A stretch of DNA of 64,000 nt from Streptomyces sp. TRM68416 (GTDB taxonomy: Bacteria > Actinomycetota > Actinomycetes > Streptomycetales > Streptomycetaceae), in the NCBI RefSeq assembly GCF_014596915.1, contig NZ_JACVWU010000004.1, forward strand, positions 124,001 through 188,000, given 5' to 3'. The stretch's first letter is position 1; each line of letters starts with the position of its first letter. The notes beneath the pieces were generated by a model. That model saw only the letters and a program-made list of their open reading frames with translations. It did no database searches and was not told where the DNA came from. The position numbers and the translations under genes are program-made. This document shows positions 10,436-17,758 of the stretch, piece after piece.

Positions 10436-10629
10436 CTACCGTGGCGCGAATCTCCCGCCCAGGTCCGGCTGCACCGGGCGGTCGGCGAGAACGTGGCCGA
10501 CGGATGCCAGGGGGCGACCGTCGTCCCCGTCCGTGACAGCAAGATCCCGCACGGTCCGGCGCTGTGCTTCGAAGCGGCCTCCTGGGGGCCTTCATAGGCG
10601 GGCTGAAGGCCGGAGGCCACCGCCCCTGA
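10436..10629 (+). pseudogene. Decayed DUF397 gene with frameshift
   Basis: One frame reads NVADGCQGATVVPVRDSK and IPHGPALCFEAASW, the core of a DUF397 protein. It then hits a premature TAG, but adding one base in the G-run at about 10586 restores AFIGGLKAGGHRP and a normal stop at 10627-10629. The N-terminal W-x-x-S-S-Y-S part is also corrupted. No XRE partner gene is adjacent. Confidence 0.7.
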
Positions 10630-10847
10630 GTCCGCCGGGTTCTGGTCACCGTCCACGTCCCGGGCCCACCGAACCCCGGTCCGCGAGGGTCCGGCACGCC
10701 GCTGACCTCCTCAAAGAACCGGGGGAAAGAACTACCCGCCCACCCGCCCTCCCCGGCCGCACGGCGCGCGTCACTCGTCCGGGTGACCGGCTTGCAGGCG
10801 GGGGACACGGACGGTTACGTTCGCCGCGACAACAGCACACAGACATC

Positions 10848-10887
10848 GGCCCCCGCCGGGACTGCAATCCCGAACGAGGGCCTGACC
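10848..10887 (+). promoter_or_regulatory. Leader hairpin ahead of HTH/zinc-ribbon gene (copy 1)
   Basis: Outer stem GGCCC/GGGCC enclosing an inner stem CGGGA-CTGCAA-TCCCG, then TGACC, ending 24 bp before the gene start. A hairpin of the same design, also followed by TGACC, stands in front of the related gene at 54093. Confidence 0.5.
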
Positions 10888-10910
10888 GATCAGGAAGAAG
10901 TACCTTCCCG

Positions 10911-11771
10911 ATGGCTGACCCGCAGTCTAACGCGCCCTCGCGCGCCGACGCCGGAGCTCCGACCTCCGGCGTGATCCACGTCCGCACCCGGCTGACGGCC
11001 GACTTCACGGTGATCTGCAACGCCCTGGCCCAGCGGCGCGGCAGCGCGGTCACGGTCGGCGTCGCGGCGTACATCTCCTCACTGCCCGACGGCACTCCCG
11101 TGACCATCACCGCCCTGTGCGAGCACTTCACCGAGGGCGAGATCCTCATCTCCCGGGCGCTGAGGGAGCTGGAAGCCGCCGGTTACCTGGAGCGTAGGCG
11201 CGAACGAACGCCCACCGGTCAGGTCCGCACCCGGACGTACTTCTACGACGTACCTGGCGGCGATCCCGAGCCCGATCCGGACGGCCCGCCCGGGCCGCGC
11301 CGACCCCGGAAGCGCCCCGTCACTGCCGCTGCTACGCCGCCGACGGCCGTACCGGAAGCGGCGCAGGTGCCCGCCCGGGCCGAGGCGGAGACGCCGGTCA
11401 CGCTCGCCGACGCCGACCCCGAGGCCATCGCCGTACTCGCCGCCCTGCGCCGGATCGACCCCCGCCTCGTCCTCTCCGAGCAGGAAGCCGCCCGCCTCGC
11501 CCCGGCCGTCGGTCGGTGGCTCGCGGCGGGCCTGCTGCCCACGCACATCACGGACCACCTCACCGCACGCCTGCCGGACCACTTCCTCACCCGCCCGGTC
11601 GGCATCCTCGCCTACCGCCTCAAGGAAACTCCCCTGCCGGTACCACCTGCTGCTCACCCGGTGGTCGTGCCCCTGCGCAACTGCGACGGCTGCGACCGGG
11701 CATTCCGCTCAGCGGAACCCGGCCGCTGCCGAGGCTGCCGGGCCGCGGACCAACTCCGTGCCGTCGGGTGA
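10911..11771 (+). CDS. Helix-turn-helix protein with C-terminal zinc ribbon
   Basis: 286 residues from ATG 10911 (MADPQSNAPSRADAG) with AGGAAG upstream. Residues about 40-110 form a winged-helix type domain (ITALCEHFTEGEILISRALR then ELEAAGYLERRRER). A proline-rich linker leads to a second helical block (LLPTHITDHLTARLPDHF) and a C-terminal zinc ribbon C-D-G-C ... C-R-G-C (residues about 253-272). The same order of parts occurs in the protein at 54093-55103. Such proteins are common in Streptomyces accessory regions and are expected to bind DNA; the target is unknown. It has its own leader hairpin. Confidence 0.75.
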   Translation: MADPQSNAPSRADAGAPTSGVIHVRTRLTADFTVICNALAQRRGSAVTVGVAAYISSLPDGTPVTITALCEHFTEGEILISRALRELEAAGYLERRRERTPTGQVRTRTYFYDVPGGDPEPDPDGPPGPRRPRKRPVTAAATPPTAVPEAAQVPARAEAETPVTLADADPEAIAVLAALRRIDPRLVLSEQEAARLAPAVGRWLAAGLLPTHITDHLTARLPDHFLTRPVGILAYRLKETPLPVPPAAHPVVVPLRNCDGCDRAFRSAEPGRCRGCRAADQLRAVG

Positions 11772-11786
11772 GCCGATGCCCGGGTG

Positions 11787-11834
11787 TGTGCACTGAGCGA
11801 CCGTCTCGCGGCGGGCAGCCGCTCGCATCAGCGC
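11787..11834. repeat. Degenerate copy of the antitoxin 3' segment
   Basis: 48 bases that match 12268-12315 inside the antitoxin gene at 42 positions, in the same orientation. It lies between the zinc-ribbon gene and the toxin-antitoxin operator and has no open frame of its own, so it is likely a leftover of an earlier antitoxin copy. Confidence 0.65.
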
Positions 11835-11874
11835 TTCCTGGCTCCACGTCGGGCCCGGCCGCTGCCGCGATAGA

Positions 11875-11903
11875 AATCAGAGCACAATCAGAGTACGATC
11901 TGA
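11875..11903. promoter_or_regulatory. Putative autoregulatory operator of the toxin-antitoxin pair
   Basis: AATCAGAG at 11875-11882 repeats at 11886-11893 (11-bp spacing, one helical turn). The second copy is part of an inverted repeat TCAGA-GTACGA-TCTGA (11888-11903) that ends two bases before the antitoxin ATG. This fits binding by an antitoxin dimer. Confidence 0.6.
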
Positions 11904-11905
11904 GT

Positions 11906-12391
11906 ATGAGCATCGCACCCTTGGCATCCGAGTCGGAGTCTGTCTCGTTCACCGATCTGTCGCGGAACCCGAAGGCTGTTGCTGCCAGGGCCGCGGCCCT
12001 GGGATGCCTGCGTGTCACGCACCGAGACGCGCCCGACATGGTGTTGACCACGGCCATACACGCGGAGCGCACCGAGGAGAACCTGACCACGGCGGCCCGG
12101 CTGTTCCTTGCACTGTTGAAGCAGGACGACGGTGCCAAGTCACTTTTGCTCGCGCTGCCCGAGGTGTTCCCGTGGGTGCGCCATCTGGATGCTGAGGAAG
12201 TCCAGGAATTCACTGTCGAGCTTCTGGAAGCGCTGTCCGACGCCGCTGAACTGGGCGCGAGGGATTCTGTGCACCGAGCGATCGTCTCGTGGCGGGCAAC
12301 CGCCCGCATCAACGCAGACCCCGACCAGCTCAGGGAAGCACTCCGCCCCCTCGGAGACGTCGACCTCGGCCCCGTCGAGGTGCACGAGTGA
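11906..12391 (+). CDS. Phd-like (prevent-host-death type) antitoxin
   Basis: 161 residues from ATG 11906. The first 50 residues (ESVSFTDLSRNPKAVAARAA then VTHRDAPDMVLTTA) have the layout of the Phd/YefM DNA-binding fold. The longer C-terminal half is acidic and helical, which is unusual in length for Phd but fits a toxin-neutralising region. The stop overlaps the toxin start as GTGA. Probably represses its own promoter at the phased repeats just upstream. The class is inferred from pattern and context. Confidence 0.7.
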   Translation: MSIAPLASESESVSFTDLSRNPKAVAARAAALGCLRVTHRDAPDMVLTTAIHAERTEENLTTAARLFLALLKQDDGAKSLLLALPEVFPWVRHLDAEEVQEFTVELLEALSDAAELGARDSVHRAIVSWRATARINADPDQLREALRPLGDVDLGPVEVHE

Positions 12392-12738
12392 GCCCGAAGA
12401 AGGGCGATCGGGTCAGCGTCCCTCCGCTGAGCGGCTGGAACGTCATCCACGGGACGACCGAGGCCGCGACCGGTTGGGAAGAGCTGTGCCGGGTGGCGCT
12501 GCCGAACGCGCACCGCTGCCTGGAAGCCCTTCGCACGGACCCGCTGTCGCGGGCCAACTGGAACCGCCAGCACCAGCTCCGCGGCAGGCACGCCACCAGG
12601 GAGTGGAAGGGCTCCGAGCTGGAGCAATGGGAGTACGAGATCACCAGCGGCGGCCGGGTCCGCTACTTGGTCAGCCCGGACACCTCGACGGTGATCCTGG
12701 TGTACGCCTCTCCGCGCCATCCGAAGGACACGGAATAG
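12388..12738 (+). CDS. RelE/ParE-superfamily-like toxin
   Basis: 116 residues from GTG 12388, overlapping the antitoxin stop by 4 bases. Basic, with an N-terminal helical half (WEELCRVALPNAHRCLEALR) and a C-terminal beta region reading EYEITSGGRVRYLVSPDTST then VILVYASPRHPKDTE. That ending resembles the last strand of RelE/HigB mRNA interferases (-h-R-H-x-K-). The coupling to a Phd-like gene supports a toxin role. Catalytic residues cannot be assigned with certainty. Confidence 0.65.
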   Translation: MSPKKGDRVSVPPLSGWNVIHGTTEAATGWEELCRVALPNAHRCLEALRTDPLSRANWNRQHQLRGRHATREWKGSELEQWEYEITSGGRVRYLVSPDTSTVILVYASPRHPKDTE

Positions 12739-12754
12739 CCAAGCGCCTCGGCTG

Positions 12755-12917
12755 CTATGAGGCCAGCCCTTTGAGCCGGGACGTCGCCTCCTGAAGGACC
12801 GACGTCTGCTCGCAGAAGGCGAAGCGGACGAGGAGCGCGCCCTGGCCGCGGTGGTTGTAGGACCGTGTGGGAGATGGCGACCACGCCCGCGCGTTCCGAC
12901 AGGGCGCGGCAGAAGGC
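12755..12917 (-). pseudogene. C-terminal fragment of a class I/II aminotransferase
   Basis: In two frames the reverse strand reads FCRALSERAGVVAI and, after a frameshift, LLVRFAFCEQTSVLQEATSR ending LKGLAS. This is the tail of the intact aminotransferase at 14926-16092 (FCRALPERASVVAI ... FVRFAFCKRTQVLEEAVKRL). The DNA is clearly diverged from that gene, so it derives from a different paralog. Confidence 0.8.
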
Positions 12918-13252
12918 TGGACCAACCTGTGCCGCTGAACGAGGCGTTGGCCTGGCGTCCGATGGCGGCCGCGCTGGCCGCTCGGCATCCCCTGTGGACT
13001 CCGGGCACGGCGCACGGGCATCACAGCCGGGCCGGGGGCTGGCTCGTCGGCGAAGTGATCCGCCGGGTGTCCGGCCAGACACCCGGCCGCTTCTTCACCG
13101 ATGAGATCGCCGCCCACCTCGGGCTGGACTTCTTCATCGGGCTGCCGGCGGATCAACGCGGCCGGGTCAGCCGCATGATGTACCAGCGACCGGCCGTCGA
13201 CCTCACCACTGTGCCCGCCGAGGTGGTTCCCGAGGAACTCCGTGAACAATAG
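12917..13252 (+). pseudogene. Internal fragment of a serine hydrolase (beta-lactamase family)
   Basis: Open frame reading LDQPVPLNEALAWRPMAAAL, then RAGGWLVGEVIRRVSGQTPG and FFTDEIAAHLGLDFFIGLPA, which is the middle of penicillin-binding-like serine hydrolases (EstB type). The S-x-x-K motif and the C-terminal part are missing. It abuts the aminotransferase fragment directly. Confidence 0.75.
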
Positions 13253-13314
13253 GGATGGTTATCCAATTGGTAGAGGCTCACGAATGGCCTCGGCTGGCGG
13301 GCGTGAGTGTTCAA

Positions 13315-13581
13315 GGCATCATTCAGACGGTGTTCGTTGATGCTGTCCAACTGCGATGTCGGTTCGTCCAGCAGGACGACATCCGCGTCCGTGAGCAGCA
13401 CACGGGCCAGGGCGAGACGTTGACGCTGGCCGCCGGAGAGGTCCGTGGCGCGTCCGAGTACGGTTTCGAGCCCTTCGGGGAGTCGCAGCACCGCCTCGCG
13501 CAGAGACACCGCCTCCAGGGCCTCCAGCAGGGCCGCGTCGTCGACCACCATGTCTGCGCTCCCCCTCATGTTCGTGATGTG
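13315..13581 (-). pseudogene. Fragment of an ABC-transporter ATPase domain
   Basis: Reverse-strand frame with the ABC signature [16 protein letters not shown] and Walker [21 protein letters not shown], preceded by [18 protein letters not shown]. Walker A and the membrane domain are absent, and the frame loses similarity after RLNDAL. Typical of the C-terminal half of an exporter such as CydD/MsbA type. Confidence 0.85.
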
Positions 13582-13658
13582 CCCGCTTTCGCCACTGCCG
13601 TTCCTGCCGGGGCCGTCGCCAGTCGACGGCCTCGCCGGTCTCATGCTTGCCGGCCTGT

Positions 13659-13684
13659 GCGCGCTCTCCCGCGGGAGAGCGCGC
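13659..13684. repeat. 26-bp perfect palindrome
   Basis: Each arm is GCGCGCTCTCCCG with no spacer. It could form a stable cruciform or act as a terminator, but no clear gene ends here. Confidence 0.8.
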
Positions 13685-14090
13685 GAATGGCCAGATTCAT
13701 CGGAATCCTCATCCGGATTGCCGTCGCGACGACGGTCAAGACCGTGGCAACGATCAATTCGAGGAAACTCAGTCGAGTCGACTTGCCGGACGCTGTGCGG
13801 TCGAGATCGTCATCGAGGTTCGTGTATTCCTCCGCGTGACTGACACTCGCACTTACCGAAGGAATTTCAGCACAGTGCCGCCCGGAAAAATAATCCCCAT
13901 CATTTCCCTCGGACGTGCGGCCACCAGAGACCCGCCGCCCTGCGGAAGAAATGGCTGGAATACCCACGGGCCAGAGTTGGTATGCGGCGCACACCTGTGG
14001 CGGCCGCCGCACCGGCCGCATGTAGCGTGGCGGAAACGACGACTGGAGATACCCGGCCATGGTCTGCCTGCCGGGTAGGAGGAGCGGGAC
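13685..14090. other. Intergenic stretch without a convincing gene
   Basis: Somewhat less GC-rich than its surroundings. A reverse-strand frame ending at 13641 encodes a hydrophobic run ([20 protein letters not shown]) after an acidic [14 protein letters not shown], which could be a small membrane protein, but I find no start codon with a ribosome site in that frame. Confidence 0.4.
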
Positions 14091-14405
14091 ATGTTCGGCA
14101 ACAAGGAAACTCATTTGGTCGCGCTCAGCGACCTCGACGAGGCGCGGGAGGCAGTGCGGCAGGCGCTGGCTGACGCCTCGGCGACCGACGCGCCGGGGCT
14201 GCGGGCCGCGCTGAGCATTCTTGACGGGTTCACCGGCTCCGACCCGCGGGTGCGCTGGGTCGCGAAGGTCCTCGCGGAGCAGGGGATCGACCCGCACGCG
14301 AATGAGGTCGCGGCCATCAAGACGTTGCGTGACGCACTGCCGGGATTGAGCCTCGTCGCCGCCACGGCGCTCGCTCGGGAGGCCAAGCTGTCGCAGACCG
14401 TCTGA
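14091..14405 (+). CDS. Small alanine-rich helical protein of unknown function
   Basis: 104 residues from ATG 14091 behind a good AGGAGGAGC. Sequence pattern is all helical: LSDLDEAREAVRQALADASA, then ALSILDGFTGSDPRVRWVAK, then IKTLRDALPGLSLVAATALA. No membrane segment or signal peptide. The middle and end resemble the helical repeats of ribosomal protein L7/L12-like folds (the ending E-A-x-x-L-R-D-A-x-P-G-L), but that is a weak visual match. A terminator follows 18 bp after the stop, so it is a single-gene transcript. Confidence 0.6.
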   Translation: MFGNKETHLVALSDLDEAREAVRQALADASATDAPGLRAALSILDGFTGSDPRVRWVAKVLAEQGIDPHANEVAAIKTLRDALPGLSLVAATALAREAKLSQTV

Positions 14406-14422
14406 CCTGCGCGTCAGAGGCC

Positions 14423-14453
14423 GCCCGGCTGGGGTTTCCCGGCCGGGCCTTTT
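14423..14453 (+). terminator. Intrinsic terminator
   Basis: Stem GCCCGGCT against GGCCGGGC (one non-pair), loop, then CCTTTT. Lies directly after the small helical-protein gene. Confidence 0.8.
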
Positions 14454-14506
14454 GCGTGGGCGGTGCTCCGGGCGGCTCTTCGGTGACCGTCGCAGTTATC
14501 TCAAGG

Positions 14507-14534
14507 GGAAAGTACTTGCCTGAATGGAAAGTAC
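14507..14534. promoter_or_regulatory. Direct repeat upstream of the dead membrane-protein gene
   Basis: GGAAAGTACTTGCC at 14507 and GGAAAGTACATACC at 14526, a 19-bp period. The repeated AAAGTAC cores look like an operator or tandem half-sites. Confidence 0.45.
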
Positions 14535-14590
14535 ATACCATGGCGGAATGACTGTAGCTCGCCGCTGCCCATTCGAAGGGGTCACATGCC

Positions 14591-14890
14591 ATGAACAGCA
14601 CTGGAGCCACGCGACCTGACCCCGAGGCGGCTGCCTCGGCCCTACGGAGCTCGAAGGCCGCGCAGGCCGCAGCCCGGCGCCCCCGGGCGCTGCCGGGCTG
14701 GCTTCCCGTGACTCAGGGCCTGCTGTGCGCGGGCTGATTCACTGCCCTCGGCCTGTCCATGGCCGACTCCGAGTGGGAAGGGGTTCTCATCGTCGTCGCC
14801 CTCGTCTGTCTCGCCGGTCTGCTGGGCGCGAGTTGGCTGGGTATGCACCACGGTGGCGTCGCCCCCTGGTTCGCACCGCGTGACACGAGA
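14591..14890 (+). pseudogene. Membrane protein gene with in-frame stop
   Basis: From ATG 14591 the frame reads 48 codons ending GWLPVTQGLLCAG, then TGA at 14735-14737, then continues in the same frame with FTALGLSMADSEWEG and VLIVVALVCLAGLLGASWLG. A TGG-to-TGA change would explain this exactly. The downstream part has a clear membrane helix. The 3' end runs to about 14890, just before the aminotransferase gene on the other strand. Confidence 0.65.
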
Positions 14891-14925
14891 TCATCCGACG
14901 CCTCCACGCACGCGAGGTCGTGCGT

Positions 14926-16092
14926 TCAGCCCGCCAGCGTCTTCAGCCGCTTCACGGCCTCCTCCAGTACCTGCGTCCGCTTGCAGAAGGCGAACCGCAC
15001 GAACGGGGCGCCAGCCTCCCGGTGGTCGTAGAAGACGGCGTTGGGGATGGCGACCACGCTGGCCCGCTCCGGCAGGGCGCGGCAGAAGGCGAAGCCGTCG
15101 GACTCGCCCAGGGGGCGGATATCGGTGGTGATGAAGTACGTGCCCTGGGGCAGATAGACCTCGAACCCGGCCGCGCGCAGGCCGTCGGCGAGCAGGTCGC
15201 GCTTGCGGCGGAGGTCGTCGCGGAAGCCCTCGAAGTACGAGTCCGGCAGGCGCAGAGCTTCGGCGATCGCGTACTGGAACGGGCCCGCGCTGACGTACGT
15301 CAGGTACTGCTTGGCCGTTCGGACGGCGGAGACGAGCGGGGCGCTCGCCGTGACCCAGCCGACCTTCCAGCCGGTGAAGGAGAAGGTCTTGCCGGCCGAG
15401 CTGATGGTGACCGTGCGCTCCCGCATGCCGGGCAGGGACGCGATGGGGCGGTGGGTGCCCTCGAAGACGAGGTGCTCGTACACCTCGTCGGTGACGACGA
15501 GCAGGTCGTGCTCGACGGCGAGCGCGGCGATGGCGTTCTGCTCGTCGGCGGTGAGGACCATGCCGGTCGGGTTGTGCGGGGTGTTGAGGAGCAGGAGGCG
15601 GGTGCGCGGGGTGATCTTGGCCCGTAGTTCGTCCAGGTCCGGGCGGAAGGTCGGGGCGCGCAGAGTGAGCGGTACGCGCTGTGCGCCGGCCATGGCGATG
15701 CAGGCCGCGTAGGAGTCGTAGAAGGGCTCGAAGGCGATCACCTCGTCACCGGGTTCCAGCAGCGCGAGCATGGCCGCCGCGATTGCCTCGGTGGCTCCTG
15801 CCGTGACCAGGACCTCCGTGTCGGGGTCCACGCTCAGACCGTAGAAACGCAGCTGGTGTTCGCTGATCGCGGTGCGCAGTTCGGGGACACCGGGGCCGGG
15901 CGGATACTGGTTGCCCTTTCCTTGACGGAGGGCGCGGACCGCGGCCTCACGGATCTCCTCGGGGCCGTCGGTGTCCGGGAACCCCTGACCAAGGTTGATC
16001 GCGCCGGTCACGGTCGCCAGCGCCGACATCTCGGCGAAGATCGTCGTCCCGAGCCCGTCCAGCCTGCGGTTCAGCAATGGCCTGGTGCTCAA
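14926..16092 (-). CDS. PLP-dependent class I/II aminotransferase (DapC/AspC-like)
   Basis: 388 residues from TTG 16092; GGTGGAG lies only a few bases upstream. Fold type I aminotransferase: NLGQGFPDTDGP at residue 33, ring-stacking F-Y-D near 124, N174 in NTPHNPTG, D202 and Y205 in DEVYEH, and the PLP lysine K235 in SSAGKTFSFTGWK. The set matches the group annotated as N-succinyldiaminopimelate or kynurenine/aspartate aminotransferases; substrate choice cannot be settled by eye. Stands alone, transcribed against the flanking genes. Confidence 0.9.
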   Translation of the reverse strand: MSTRPLLNRRLDGLGTTIFAEMSALATVTGAINLGQGFPDTDGPEEIREAAVRALRQGKGNQYPPGPGVPELRTAISEHQLRFYGLSVDPDTEVLVTAGATEAIAAAMLALLEPGDEVIAFEPFYDSYAACIAMAGAQRVPLTLRAPTFRPDLDELRAKITPRTRLLLLNTPHNPTGMVLTADEQNAIAALAVEHDLLVVTDEVYEHLVFEGTHRPIASLPGMRERTVTISSAGKTFSFTGWKVGWVTASAPLVSAVRTAKQYLTYVSAGPFQYAIAEALRLPDSYFEGFRDDLRRKRDLLADGLRAAGFEVYLPQGTYFITTDIRPLGESDGFAFCRALPERASVVAIPNAVFYDHREAGAPFVRFAFCKRTQVLEEAVKRLKTLAG

Positions 16093-16307
16093 CTCTCCAC
16101 CGTCCTCACTCGGTCCCCACTCACGTCCCCGTTGTACTCCTGCGCCCCATCCTGGCTCATCGCCGGTCCGACGAAGCGCGTCACACCCAAGCTCTGAAGT
16201 TCCTCAACTCTGCTTTGGCCGCGGAGAGGGTAGGGCATCTCTCCGGCACGCACAGAACGAGGCGCCCACGGGGGGCCGCTTCGGGGGAACGAAGGGAGGA
16301 TGACGCC

Positions 16308-16592
16308 ATGATCATCGGCATCGTCCTGGTAGTCGCGGTGGCGCTGGTCGTCACGATCGTGGTTCTCAACAGGAGCTATGCCCGGCCTGTGGTCTCGGGT
16401 GGGCGGGTCCGCCACCACCGTGGCAGCCGTGCCGGTCACGCCAGTCACAGCAGTGACTCCGGCAGTAGCTGGTGGGCCGACGGGGGACACAGTGGTTCTT
16501 CGTCGTCGTGCGGTTCGTCCGGTGGCAGCTCGTGCGGTGGCGGCTCGTCCTCCTGCGGAGGCGGCGGGGGTGGATGCGGCGGAGGCAGCTGA
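16308..16592 (+). CDS. Small membrane protein with Ser/Gly/Cys/His-rich tail
   Basis: 94 residues from ATG 16308 with AAGGGAGGATG close upstream. One N-terminal membrane helix (IIGIVLVVAVALVVTIVVLN) is followed by a basic-histidine stretch and a tail made of serine, glycine and five cysteines, for example SSSSCGSSGGSSCGGGSSSC. The tail resembles the C-terminal Cys/Gly run of TIGR04222-type actinobacterial membrane proteins. The cysteines could bind metal or form cross-links outside the cell. Function unknown. Confidence 0.7.
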   Translation: MIIGIVLVVAVALVVTIVVLNRSYARPVVSGGRVRHHRGSRAGHASHSSDSGSSWWADGGHSGSSSSCGSSGGSSCGGGSSSCGGGGGGCGGGS

Positions 16593-17134
16593 CACGGGGC
16601 AGCTGAGCTCCACTCAGGGGGAGCCGTATCCGGACTGCGGGGTCCGCTCACGGGGGGCGGGCCCCGCTTCGGCGTGTGTAGACGGTCGGGTCGGCGGTCG
16701 TAGGACGGTCCGCCCGGTCTGTAGGACGGTCCGCCCGGTCTGTAGGACGGTCCGCCCGGTCTGTAGGACGGTCCGCCCGGTCTGTAGGACGGTCCGGTTG
16801 GTGGCCGTAGGACCGTCGGGTTGCCGTCCGTGCGACCGTCCGGTTGTCGCCGGGTGCACCGGCGTGCGCCCCAGCCGACACGGCGTACGCCGTGGTTGAA
16901 CAGTTGAGCTGTGGAGCCCTCTGAGGGATGGAAACCCTCCGAAGTTGGGTAAAAACGCTGTGGCGGCGCCGCCGTTCATGATTCCCTCTAAGTCACCAAC
17001 GCAGCCCCACGGACATCCCGCGGACCCCCCTGACTCGCCGACCGGGCTGACCGGGCTGACCGGGCCTGTCCCGGTGTCGACTTGGGTGCGCCGGACCCAC
17101 ACCTCCCTTTCTTGCGTGCTAGCGGAGCCGATCC
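16593..17134. other. 540-bp intergenic region carrying a tandem repeat
   Basis: No gene with a believable start. The main feature is the 21-bp tandem repeat at 16700-16798; degenerate relatives of the unit (CGTAGGACCGTCGGG, CGTGCGACCGTCCGG) continue to about 16850. Confidence 0.6.
16700..16798. repeat. 21-bp tandem repeat, four perfect units plus a partial fifth
   Basis: Unit GTAGGACGGTCCGCCCGGTC plus T, at 16700, 16721, 16742 and 16763, then a partial copy from 16784. Each unit contains the near-palindrome GGACGGTCC. Confidence 0.9.
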
Positions 17135-17671
17135 ATGCTCACGACCCTGAACACCTCCTACACCGACACGCGCGCGGCCGACCTCGCCTGGGCCCTGGGG
17201 CGCGAACCGCTGCCCGCCCTGGCCACGCTCGACCTCGAACTGCCCGAGGCGAGACTCCAGTTGAGACTGCTCGGCGCCTCCCACCAGGTGCTCCTGGAGG
17301 AGGAGCGGGGCAGCTGCTCGGAGACGGTGGCGTGCATTCCCGGCAGCAGCACGCCCCTCCCGCTCGGCGTGGCCAAACGGGTCGGGGACTGGGAGTACGA
17401 ATTCGCCGCGCGGGTCGAACTGCTGTCGCCGGGTCAGTTCGCCGGACGGGCCCAGGAGTTGCTGGCGCTCGTCTCCGACCACCCGAACGGGCTGGCCGGC
17501 GTCTTCCCCGGCAGCCCGCACGCGTTCACGGCGATGCTGGCCCAGCGCCACGAGGGCCAAGTGCACTGGAGAACGTGGCACGCCTACCCCCAGGACGGGC
17601 AGTTGGTGGCGACCAGGACGCGGGTCGGGGTGCGGGTGCCGGTGAGCGCGCTCAGCTCGTCCGGGGTGTGA
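17135..17671 (+). CDS. DUF2617 family protein
   Basis: 178 residues from ATG 17135. Recognised from the start MLTTLNTSYTDTRAADLAWA, the middle LLGASHQVLLEEERGSCSET and the end GQLVATRTRVGVRVPVSA. Cytosolic, no signal peptide. It sits 87 bp before the spermidine-synthase-like gene, an arrangement I recall as usual in Streptomyces. Molecular function unknown. Confidence 0.85.
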   Translation: MLTTLNTSYTDTRAADLAWALGREPLPALATLDLELPEARLQLRLLGASHQVLLEEERGSCSETVACIPGSSTPLPLGVAKRVGDWEYEFAARVELLSPGQFAGRAQELLALVSDHPNGLAGVFPGSPHAFTAMLAQRHEGQVHWRTWHAYPQDGQLVATRTRVGVRVPVSALSSSGV

Positions 17672-17758
17672 GCGTTCAAACACGGAGCGCCCGTTTGTCC
17701 GCCAGTTCCACACGTGTGGGTGACGAAGCGTGACTCGCCCGTGACGTAACGTCGCAGC

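Noticed and set aside
13255..13320. tRNA-like stretch CCAATTGGTAGAGGC
   Set aside because: Looks like a D-arm, but no acceptor or T-arm pairing can be made around it.
16700..16798. Possible CRISPR array
   Set aside because: Units are directly adjacent with no unique spacers and no cas genes are near, so it is a plain tandem repeat.
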